Source: a bacterium (GTDB lineage Bacteria; Chlamydiota; Chlamydiia; Chlamydiales; SM23-39). Taken from it: a stretch of 6,005 nt of DNA. A model generated the notes under the pieces. The model did not search any database and was not told the origin of the DNA. It saw only the letters and a program-made list of their open reading frames with translations. The position numbers and the translations under genes were made by a program. Of this stretch, positions 1 to 4,702 are shown one piece after another. The stretch spans positions 1 through 6,005 of the forward strand of contig JAKAFF010000099.1 in NCBI GenBank assembly GCA_021818045.1, read 5' to 3'. The stretch's first letter is position 1; each line of letters begins with the position of its first letter.

Positions 1-64
1 ATCTTTCCAAAATCTGTTCAAGACGTTCAAACGCCTTTTCAAAAGAGAGCGGTTCTGGAACCAT
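1..64 (-). CDS. xseB: Exonuclease VII small subunit, N-terminal fragment (cut by window edge)
   Basis: Only the first 21 codons are in the window. They read MVPEPLSFEKAFERLEQILE and then R, which fits the opening helix of XseB (pattern F-E-x-A-hydrophobic-x-x-L-E-x-I-hydrophobic-x-x-L). XseB is a small helical protein that binds the long C-terminal coiled-coil region of XseA to form exonuclease VII, a cytoplasmic nuclease that degrades single-stranded DNA processively from either end. The start codon lies inside the end of xseA, 26 bp before the xseA stop, in a different frame, so the two subunits are probably translationally coupled. A good ribosome binding site precedes it. The rest of the gene lies beyond the left edge, so nothing can be said about its completeness. 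Confidence 0.85.
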   Translation of the reverse strand, partial: MVPEPLSFEKAFERLEQILER

Positions 65-1259
65 TTTCTAATACCTCATTCACACTTGCCACTACCTTGC
101 CATCATGTAATAGAGCATGAAACTTCTGGTTGGGCTTTAGTTCGTTTGCAGAGAGGATAATCGAACCCTCATTTTCCGAAAAGAGGATCGCATATCCTTT
201 ATTGAGGATGTTTTGTGGGTGCAGGGCCTTGAGATGGTTTTTAATCCGATCGAGTCTTTCTTGGTATTGCTGGATTTTGAGCTTGGGATGGAGTCTGTCT
301 AGCCAGCGCTGATAGTCATCGACCCGTTGCATCGCTTGTTCGATCATGCCATAGGGGGAACTGAGCAAAGGATGTTTTTGCAAGGCAGCGATTCTTTGGC
401 GGCATTGGGCGATTTGTTGAGAGACTCTGGTGCGGCATTGGTGTGCAGCAGTATGCAAGTACTGCAATAAGTGGCTCTTTTCGGCAATTGCAATTTCAGC
501 AGCAGCTGACGGGGTGGGGGCCCTCACATCTGCGACCCAATCTGCAATGGTAAAATCAGTCTCATGGCCCACAGCCGAGATCACCGGAATTTTTGATTCA
601 AAAATCGCCTTGGCTACGATCTCTTCATTAAATGCCCAAAGATCCTCAATACTTCCTCCCCCGCGCCCGACGATGAGAACATCCGCTAGATTGTACCGGT
701 TAAAATCGCAGATGGCTTGAGCAATTTCTTGAGCTGCCCCCTCGCCCTGCACTTTCACAGGATTCAAGATCACGTGAAATCCTGCGAATCTGCGCGTTAA
801 GATGTGCAAAATGTCCTGGATGACGGCTCCAGTTGGACTTGTGACAACGCCAATGCGCTTGGGCAGTTTGGGTAGCGGCCGTTTGCGCGCTGGGTCAAAC
901 CATCCTCTAGACTGAAGGAGATCTTTTAATTGATGCAATTTGAGCAAAAGTTCGCCTAGCCCTAGGAATTGGAGTTCGCGGATCACGATTTGGTATTGGC
1001 CTCTAGGAGCGTAGAGGCTAATCTCTCCGCGTACAATCACCTGATCTCCCTCTTTAGGCATGCGAGGAAGCTGTGCTGCATTGCCTTTAAACAAAACTGC
1101 CGAAATTTGGGAGCCGGCATCTTTCAAAATGAAGTAGAGGTGCCCTGATGATTGGATTTTAAAATTGCTAATTTCGCCGCGTACCAGAATCGTTCGAAAA
1201 TTGGGTTCAAGAACCGCCTTGATCGCGGAGGTAAGTTCACTTACGCTAAAGATTTTCAT
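39..1259 (-). CDS. xseA: Exonuclease VII large (catalytic) subunit
   Basis: This is the catalytic subunit of exonuclease VII, which cuts single-stranded DNA into short oligonucleotides during repair and recombination. The 406-aa product has an N-terminal OB-fold for DNA binding (about residues 1-100, with SNFKIQSSGHLYFILKD and VRGEIS). A catalytic domain follows with GVVTSPTGAVIQDIL (137-151), VGRGGGSIEDLWAFNEE (197-213) and SAVGHETDFTIADWVADVR (228-246), then APTPSAAAE. From what is known of E. coli XseA, the likely active-site residues are D149, R199, H232 and D235; all are present. Residues about 258-345 are the helical, Gln/Arg-rich stretch that binds XseB, and the C-terminal NKGYAIL segment is conserved. 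It is shorter than the E. coli protein (456 aa), mainly in the helical part. The ATG at 1259 is fixed by an in-frame TAG two codons upstream; no strong Shine-Dalgarno is visible. It is followed by overlapping xseB and is divergent from tpiA. Confidence 0.97.
   Translation of the reverse strand: MKIFSVSELTSAIKAVLEPNFRTILVRGEISNFKIQSSGHLYFILKDAGSQISAVLFKGNAAQLPRMPKEGDQVIVRGEISLYAPRGQYQIVIRELQFLGLGELLLKLHQLKDLLQSRGWFDPARKRPLPKLPKRIGVVTSPTGAVIQDILHILTRRFAGFHVILNPVKVQGEGAAQEIAQAICDFNRYNLADVLIVGRGGGSIEDLWAFNEEIVAKAIFESKIPVISAVGHETDFTIADWVADVRAPTPSAAAEIAIAEKSHLLQYLHTAAHQCRTRVSQQIAQCRQRIAALQKHPLLSSPYGMIEQAMQRVDDYQRWLDRLHPKLKIQQYQERLDRIKNHLKALHPQNILNKGYAILFSENEGSIILSANELKPNQKFHALLHDGKVVASVNEVLENGSRTALF
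74..77 (-). promoter_or_regulatory. Ribosome binding site of xseB inside the xseA coding region
   Basis: The minus strand reads TGAGG, followed by a 9-nt spacer to the ATG at 64-62. This is a good Shine-Dalgarno match within the last codons of xseA. It supports the chosen xseB start and the idea that xseA and xseB are translated from one message. Confidence 0.6.
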
Positions 1260-1271
1260 CGTCTACGCAGT

Positions 1272-1302
1272 TTGCCATAACTCAAAATTTTCTCGCTAGA
1301 AA
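1272..1302 (+). promoter_or_regulatory. Weak candidate sigma70-type promoter for tpiA in the xseA/tpiA divergent spacer
   Basis: The 98-bp spacer between the divergent xseA and tpiA starts (1260-1357) must hold promoters for both strands. The best plus-strand candidate is TTGCCA (1272-1277, 5 of 6 to TTGACA), a 19-bp gap, then TAGAAA (1297-1302, 4 of 6 to TATAAT). The long spacing and imperfect -10 keep this tentative. I found no convincing minus-strand promoter for xseA; TTGATC followed by GAAAAT is the nearest pair. A short dyad, CATGT-TGT-ACATG (1324-1336), lies in the presumed tpiA leader. Confidence 0.25.
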
Positions 1303-1342
1303 GAATAGGGATCAATCCGATACCATGTTGTACATGCGAATT

Positions 1343-1348
1343 GGCGGA
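1343..1348 (+). promoter_or_regulatory. Ribosome binding site that decides the tpiA start
   Basis: GGCGGA lies 9 nt before the ATG at 1358. The in-frame upstream ATGs at 1325 and 1334 have no comparable site close by (the only purine run, AGGG, is 14 nt from the first). The protein from 1358 begins MARKLYVIGNWKM, the usual TIM N-terminus, which agrees with this choice. Confidence 0.6.
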
Positions 1349-1357
1349 AATAGACGC

Positions 1358-2167
1358 ATGGCTAGAAAGCTTTATGTGATCGGAAATTGGAAGATGTATA
1401 AGACGTCGAGAGAGGCGTCTGCGTATATCGAAGCGCTAGCCCCTCTTGTGGAAGGAGAGTCGGCTTGTGTATATCTGGCGGTGCCTTTTACTTCGATTGC
1501 GTCGGCCTCCGCATGTGCTAAAGAGACGAATATCGTGATTGGCGCACAGAATATGAATGACGCAAGAGAGGGAGCTTTTACGGGGGAGATTGCCGGGCTT
1601 ATGCTGAAAGAAGCCGGAGCGGGCTTTGTGTTGCTTGGACACTCCGAAAGGCGGCATATTTTTGGGGAGTCCAACGAGCTGATTCATAAAAAGATTTTGC
1701 GCGCTGTGCGCGATGATATCCAACCCGTTGTGTGTATCGGAGAAACCGCTTTACAGAGAAAATCTGATCAAACCCAAAAAGTGATTGAAGAGCAGTTGGT
1801 GTCAGCTCTTGAAGCAGTCCCCAAAGAGGCGCTCGATTCCTTGATGATTGCGTATGAGCCTGTTTGGGCGATTGGCACGGGAAAAGTCCCCACTTTGCAC
1901 CAAATCCAAGAGATCCATCACTTTTGCCGCCAGTGCATTGCACAAATACTAGGCGCAAGAAAAGCAAGCAAAATCCCCATCCTATACGGAGGGTCGGTGA
2001 AGCCTGAAAATGCGGCGGATATTGTCGCATTGGATGATGTCGATGGCCTTTTGGCCGGAGGGGCCTCTTTGAATGTGGAAGCGTTCTCTGCCATTATTCG
2101 GAACGCTTCGAAGGAAAAAACCCCAAAAAAAGTGCGTAAAACTACCATTAAAAGAGTAAAGAAATGA
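1358..2167 (+). CDS. tpiA: Triosephosphate isomerase with a lysine-rich C-terminal tail
   Basis: This cytoplasmic enzyme interconverts dihydroxyacetone phosphate and glyceraldehyde 3-phosphate in glycolysis and gluconeogenesis. The 269-aa product is a complete TIM barrel: GNWKM (9-13, with N10 and catalytic K12), GHSERR (94-99, electrophile H95), AYEPVWAIGTGK (165-176, catalytic base E167 and the mobile loop 6), YGGSV (210-214) and LLAGGASL (231-238, phosphate binding). All catalytic residues are intact. The family normally ends near residue 250. This one continues with about 19 residues, of which ten are Lys or Arg (251-269), and the function of that tail is unknown. A frame open from 1325 would add 11 residues with no homology to the family, so the ATG at 1358 is preferred. 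The stop overlaps the secG start by 4 bp (ATGA), making this the first gene of a tpiA-secG-def operon. Confidence 0.97.
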   Translation: MARKLYVIGNWKMYKTSREASAYIEALAPLVEGESACVYLAVPFTSIASASACAKETNIVIGAQNMNDAREGAFTGEIAGLMLKEAGAGFVLLGHSERRHIFGESNELIHKKILRAVRDDIQPVVCIGETALQRKSDQTQKVIEEQLVSALEAVPKEALDSLMIAYEPVWAIGTGKVPTLHQIQEIHHFCRQCIAQILGARKASKIPILYGGSVKPENAADIVALDDVDGLLAGGASLNVEAFSAIIRNASKEKTPKKVRKTTIKRVKK

Positions 2168-2457
2168 CAGTTTTGTTTTATCTATTTTTGTTTTTGTTTT
2201 TATTGGCCTCAGCCCTTTTATGTCTTGTGATTTTGGTGCAAGAGGCAAAGAGCCTAGGACTCGGAGCATCATTTGGCGGAGATTCTGGTGATTCGCTATT
2301 TGGGACATCGACTGCAGAAGTATTGAAGCAGTTTACAGGCTATTTGGCTGCGGCGTTTTTAATCTCTTGCTTGGTTCTTTCTCTTTGGAGCGGCTCTTTG
2401 GGTCGAAGCTCTCAAAATCGCTCTCTGCCCGCTACGGAGCAGACACAAGGGTCATGA
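2164..2457 (+). CDS. secG: Preprotein translocase subunit SecG
   Basis: SecG is a small inner-membrane partner of SecYE that helps SecA push proteins through the translocon. The 97-aa product has the expected two-helix plan. A very hydrophobic first segment (about 3-25) is followed by the family signature with VQEAKSLGLGASFGG (25-39) and a Gly/Ser-rich loop containing LFGTSTAEVL (45-54). The second helix (about 57-76) leads into a polar Ser/Gln-rich tail of about 20 residues. Length and motif spacing are normal for the family. The ATG overlaps the tpiA stop as ATGA, and a purine-rich AAGAG lies 7 nt upstream, so translation is probably partly coupled to tpiA. Its own stop overlaps the def start in the same way. 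No separate promoter is evident. Confidence 0.93.
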   Translation: MTVLFYLFLFLFLLASALLCLVILVQEAKSLGLGASFGGDSGDSLFGTSTAEVLKQFTGYLAAAFLISCLVLSLWSGSLGRSSQNRSLPATEQTQGS

Positions 2458-2996
2458 ATCAGCCAAAACTACCCCTGCGCTATTTTGGGCATCCCGAGTT
2501 GCGCGTCAAGGCTAAACCTGTGCAGGAGATCACTCCGGAGGTGGCTCAGGCTTGTCACGACATGGTTCAAACCATGCTTTCGTATGACAATGCTATTGGC
2601 TTTGCTGGGACCCAGCTAGGGGTCTTGTTAAGAATTTTTGTAATTCGAGAAGAAAAATTTCTGCCAGATAATAAATACTGTTTTGCTGATCCCGAGATCA
2701 TCATTAATCCAGTGCTTTCCGACCCTTCTAAAGAAACAGTTACTATGCTGGAAGGGTGTATGTCTTTGCCAGATCTTCATGTAGAAGTGACTCGCCCTAA
2801 ATCAATCCGCGTTCGTTATCAAAATTTGAAAGGGGACTTTGTCGAAGAATTATTACAAGATTTTCGAGCCCGCATGTTTATGCATGAAAATGATCATCTC
2901 AATGGGGTATTAATTATCGATCGCACTACCCATCAAGAGCGCAAAAGAGTTGATTCTTTGTTGCGCGCTATAAAACAAAAAAATCAGTATAATTAA
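2454..2996 (+). CDS. def: Peptide deformylase
   Basis: This metalloenzyme removes the formyl group from the initiator methionine of new proteins, acting at the ribosome in the cytoplasm. The 180-aa product begins LPLRYFGHPELRVKAKPV, the usual deformylase opening. Motif II is EGCMS (100-104, metal ligand C102) and motif III is HENDH followed by LNG (144-151, ligands H144 and H148, catalytic E145). Motif I is altered: residues 47-54 read AIGFAGTQ where most members have G-x-G-x-A-A-x-Q, but G49 and Q54 are kept. I start at 2454, where ATG overlaps the secG stop as ATGA. The frame is open from 2367, but the extra 29 residues overlap secG and do not resemble the family. The nearest Shine-Dalgarno-like sequences are AAGGG 2 nt away (too close) and GGAG 14 nt away (too far), so initiation probably depends on coupling to secG. 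It is most likely an active enzyme. Confidence 0.95.
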   Translation: MNQPKLPLRYFGHPELRVKAKPVQEITPEVAQACHDMVQTMLSYDNAIGFAGTQLGVLLRIFVIREEKFLPDNKYCFADPEIIINPVLSDPSKETVTMLEGCMSLPDLHVEVTRPKSIRVRYQNLKGDFVEELLQDFRARMFMHENDHLNGVLIIDRTTHQERKRVDSLLRAIKQKNQYN

Positions 2997-3011
2997 CGCT
3001 GTTTTTATACT
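2986..3011 (+). terminator. AT-rich inverted repeat at the end of def, possible weak terminator
   Basis: AGTATAA (2986-2992) and TTATACT (3005-3011) are perfect 7-bp inverted arms around a 12-nt loop that contains the def stop codon. The stem is AT-rich and no T-run follows it, so it does not meet the usual picture of an intrinsic terminator. It is the only stem-forming candidate between def and the next gene. Readthrough into the downstream gene is quite possible. Confidence 0.25.
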
Positions 3012-3030
3012 AATATGTAATTGCGCTTTG

Positions 3031-3039
3031 TGTTATAAT
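3031..3039 (+). promoter_or_regulatory. Extended -10 promoter for the 203-aa unknown gene
   Basis: TGTTATAAT is a perfect extended -10 element (TGn followed by TATAAT at 3034-3039). No good -35 lies 16-18 bp upstream (3010-3017 reads ctaatatg), which is typical of promoters that rely on the extended -10. Transcription would start near 3045-3047, giving a leader of about 22 nt before the ATG at 3068. The surrounding 2997-3060 is AT-rich, as expected for a promoter. Confidence 0.6.
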
Positions 3040-3042
3040 TGT

Positions 3043-3061
3043 TCTCTAGTATTACTAGGGG
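3043..3061 (+). promoter_or_regulatory. Shine-Dalgarno AGGGG within a small leader hairpin
   Basis: AGGGG (3057-3061) stands 6 nt before the ATG at 3068 and is the best ribosome binding site in the window. It overlaps an inverted repeat, CTAGT (3046-3050) and ACTAG (3054-3058) with a 3-nt loop. In RNA the stem could be extended by three pairs including two G-U pairs (3043-3045 with 3059-3061), which would cover all of AGGGG. The repeat is seen directly; folding and any control of translation are inference. If transcription starts at 3046, the outer pairs would be lost. Confidence 0.4.
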
Positions 3062-3067
3062 TAATTT

Positions 3068-3679
3068 ATGGGAACAGTCAGGAATTGGGTAGGTTGGGCT
3101 GGCAATGGCGTGCTCCGCGGTACAGTATGGTGTGGTGAGCAAGCGGGGTATGCTGCGAGCTCAGCGGTCAAGGGAACGGGCCGTCTTGTAGTAAAAGGCT
3201 CATCTTTTGTTGTCAAAGTGGGAGCAAATGCTGTCGCAGACAGCACTAAGTGGGCCTTACAAAGAGTATTTGATAGAGCTTTAGACGCTACAGCTTGGGT
3301 GGCGAAAGCTGCAGTTGTCACGAGTATTGGTGTGACGGGACTTGCTGCTGCAGGGGCCTATTTTAATCCAGAAGGAACTTTGAAAATCGTGGATTTAGTG
3401 GCATCCACTTTAGGGGCGGCTCCTAGGGGGGCAGCTGATATTAAGGAAGCGGGAGATGTGGTCATCATATCGGCCCAATATATGGGCGAGCTGATGGGAA
3501 AAGCGTTTGTTTTTGCCATAAATTTAGGGGCGAAAACGGTGGGACATACTGTAGGGGCCATCGGCAAGTATGTCGTGGTGCCTCTATTTCAAGGGGCATA
3601 CGGAGTTGCATCTGACGCGCTTGTCAAAGAGTGGGCGGCTGTAGGGAATGCATTTCGCACTTGCTTCGGATGGTGTTAA
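3068..3679 (+). CDS. Unrecognised Gly/Ala/Val-rich protein with GxxxG motifs
   Basis: I do not recognise this 203-aa protein. Gly, Ala and Val make up nearly half of it (28, 36 and 29 residues). There is no cleavable signal peptide. The N-terminal 60 residues look like amphipathic, glycine-spaced helix with Trp at 7, 10 and 21. The most hydrophobic stretch is WVAKAAVVTSIGVTGLAAAG (77-96), and weaker hydrophobic segments lie at about 131-154 and 158-180. GxxxG helix-packing motifs occur at 14-18, 23-27, 140-144 and 159-163. This suggests association with or insertion into a membrane, with one to three segments; that is inference. The start is secure: a strong AGGGG precedes it and an extended -10 promoter lies upstream. 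The body of the gene is uninterrupted and ends in CFGWC. It stands alone between a housekeeping operon and a convergent transporter, so context gives no function. In a chlamydial host, an inclusion-membrane or secreted protein is one possibility, but the classic bilobed hydrophobic domain is not evident. Confidence 0.85.
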   Translation: MGTVRNWVGWAGNGVLRGTVWCGEQAGYAASSAVKGTGRLVVKGSSFVVKVGANAVADSTKWALQRVFDRALDATAWVAKAAVVTSIGVTGLAAAGAYFNPEGTLKIVDLVASTLGAAPRGAADIKEAGDVVIISAQYMGELMGKAFVFAINLGAKTVGHTVGAIGKYVVVPLFQGAYGVASDALVKEWAAVGNAFRTCFGWC

Positions 3680-4578
3680 GTCGCGATTGCCTCTTTTGTA
3701 GCTTGTTCTTTGCGGGCTCGATACAAGATATAAAAGTTGCTAGTTACGATAACGGCAGCTCCGATCACGGAGCTGAGATCTGGCGTTTTATTCCACCAGA
3801 AAAAGTCTAGAGCTACCACCCAGAAAAATGTTGAATAGTCGATCGGTGCGAGCACAGAGCCTTGGGCAAATCGCAAGGCTTGTGCGATTGCGTACTGGCC
3901 CGCTGCGGTAATCAAACCAACAAAGGCAAATATTCCCCAATGACTCCAAGGCATCGATTGCCAAGAGGTCAGGATCCAGGGGAGGGTTGCGATCATCATC
4001 ATCAAATTTGGATAAATGGCGATTGCCAAACTATGTTCCGTCGTGGTGAGGCGGCGCATGAGAATTTTGTTTAATGCTCCTAAAAAAGTGCCAATGAGAA
4101 CGAGAATCGACACCATTGCGAAGACATTGGTGCCAGGTTGCATAGCAATAATGACGCCAATCATCCCTATAGCGACGGCAAACCACCGCTCCCGGCTCAC
4201 CTTCTCTTTTAAAATGAGTGCGCTGAGAATAATCATAAACAAGGGTGAGGTGTAGCTGAGCGTGTAGATCACTGTCAAAGAGCCCAAGGGAAATGAGCAC
4301 ATGAATGCAAGAGTATAGGCTAAATTGACGAGCAGGCGCAAGAGATGCGCGCCAGGTCTTTTGGTTTTCAGTACAACGGAGGGGCCTCCCTGGAAATACA
4401 TCGCTATGCACAAGGGAATAAAGCGGGTGATCGCCCTTAAAAATGAGGCTTGAGCAATCGAATAGGTGCCCATGAGGTGTTTAATAAAAGCATCTGAAAG
4501 AGGATACAGCGCAAGGCCGATGATCATTAAGGATATGCCAAGGAACGCTCTATTTTGCAACTTAGATTCTGTGTTCAT
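3676..4578 (-). CDS. EamA/DMT-superfamily permease, possibly of the S-adenosylmethionine-uptake type
   Basis: This is a 300-aa inner-membrane transporter of the drug/metabolite transporter superfamily. It has about ten hydrophobic helices arranged as two EamA repeats (about 12-145 and 152-287). The first repeat ends with LSALILKEKVSRERW (118-132) and a glycine-rich helix GMIGVIIAMQPG (138-149). The second contains GALNKILMRRL (167-177), APIDYSTFFWVVALDFFWW (244-262) and IGAAVIVTSNFYILYRARK (272-290). The layout resembles the rickettsial and chlamydial SAM transporters as I remember them, including the charged LNK position and the C-terminal motif, but the substrate is not proven. The ATG at 4578 gives a normal short polar N-terminus (MNTESKLQNR). 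No Shine-Dalgarno precedes it, and a possible promoter lies so close that the mRNA may be leaderless. It converges on the unknown gene; both stops use the palindrome TTAA. Confidence 0.92.
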   Translation of the reverse strand: MNTESKLQNRAFLGISLMIIGLALYPLSDAFIKHLMGTYSIAQASFLRAITRFIPLCIAMYFQGGPSVVLKTKRPGAHLLRLLVNLAYTLAFMCSFPLGSLTVIYTLSYTSPLFMIILSALILKEKVSRERWFAVAIGMIGVIIAMQPGTNVFAMVSILVLIGTFLGALNKILMRRLTTTEHSLAIAIYPNLMMMIATLPWILTSWQSMPWSHWGIFAFVGLITAAGQYAIAQALRFAQGSVLAPIDYSTFFWVVALDFFWWNKTPDLSSVIGAAVIVTSNFYILYRARKEQATKEAIAT

Positions 4579-4586
4579 AGGTCAGC

Positions 4587-4616
4587 ATGGTACAGTTTTA
4601 TTGAGTTGAGAGTCAA
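4587..4616 (-). promoter_or_regulatory. Candidate promoter for the EamA permease, would give a near-leaderless mRNA
   Basis: On the minus strand TTGACT (complement of 4611-4616, 5 of 6 to consensus) is followed after 18 bp by TACCAT (complement of 4587-4592, 4 of 6 to TATAAT). The expected start of transcription is about 4579-4581, only 1-3 nt before the ATG at 4578. The lack of any Shine-Dalgarno before that ATG agrees with a leaderless start. A tandem TTGAG repeat (4601-4610) lies between the two elements. Confidence 0.35.
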
Positions 4617-4626
4617 TGAAAATTGG

Positions 4627-4655
4627 TTGCGCGATTTTTACAGTGCGGCTAAGAT
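4627..4655 (+). promoter_or_regulatory. Candidate promoter for the MFS transporter
   Basis: TTGCGC (4627-4632, 3 of 6) and TAAGAT (4650-4655, 4 of 6) are separated by exactly 17 bp. Transcription would begin near 4662, giving a leader of about 35 nt before the ATG at 4697. If this is right, the frame open from 4616 cannot be translated from its first ATG, which supports the later start. The match is modest. Confidence 0.3.
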
Positions 4656-4688
4656 CTTCCCCTTTTAGAGGCTGTCTTCAAAATGAGC

Positions 4689-4702
4689 TTTCATTGATGA
4701 AA
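4689..4702 (+). repeat. Perfect 6-2-6 dyad over the MFS start codon
   Basis: TTTCAT (4689-4694) and ATGAAA (4697-4702) are perfect inverted arms separated by TG, and the second arm contains the start codon. As DNA it could be a small operator. As RNA a 5-bp AU-rich stem with a 4-nt loop could hide the AUG. Such a short repeat can also arise by chance. Confidence 0.3.

Noticed and set aside
430..720. Plus-strand open frame of 96 codons inside xseA
   Set aside because: It is antisense to the strongly conserved catalytic part of xseA, shows no family features and is best explained as a shadow frame.
1324..1336. Dyad CATGT-TGT-ACATG in the tpiA leader as an operator
   Set aside because: Only 5-bp arms, no match to a known operator; its likeness in geometry to the dyad at 3046-3058 is probably chance.
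1325..1357. Upstream in-frame ATGs that would lengthen TpiA by 11 residues
   Set aside because: There is no Shine-Dalgarno close to them, the extra residues do not match the TIM family, and the ATG at 1358 has GGCGGA in front and gives the usual N-terminus.
1599..2030. Minus-strand open frame of 143 codons inside tpiA
   Set aside because: It is antisense to an intact tpiA, and its composition follows from the tpiA codons; there is no recognisable domain.
2367..2453. Longer deformylase starting inside secG
   Set aside because: It would overlap secG by about 90 bp and add 29 residues unlike any deformylase; the ATGA start at 2454 fits the family.
4031..4411. Minus-strand open frame of 126 codons inside the EamA gene
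   Set aside because: It is another frame of a clear membrane protein gene and lacks any domain or ribosome binding site that I can see.
4616..4696. Longer MFS protein with 27 extra N-terminal residues
   Set aside because: The extra residues are unlike the family, overlap the candidate promoters of both genes, and the ATG at 4697 gives the typical metabolite:H+ symporter start.
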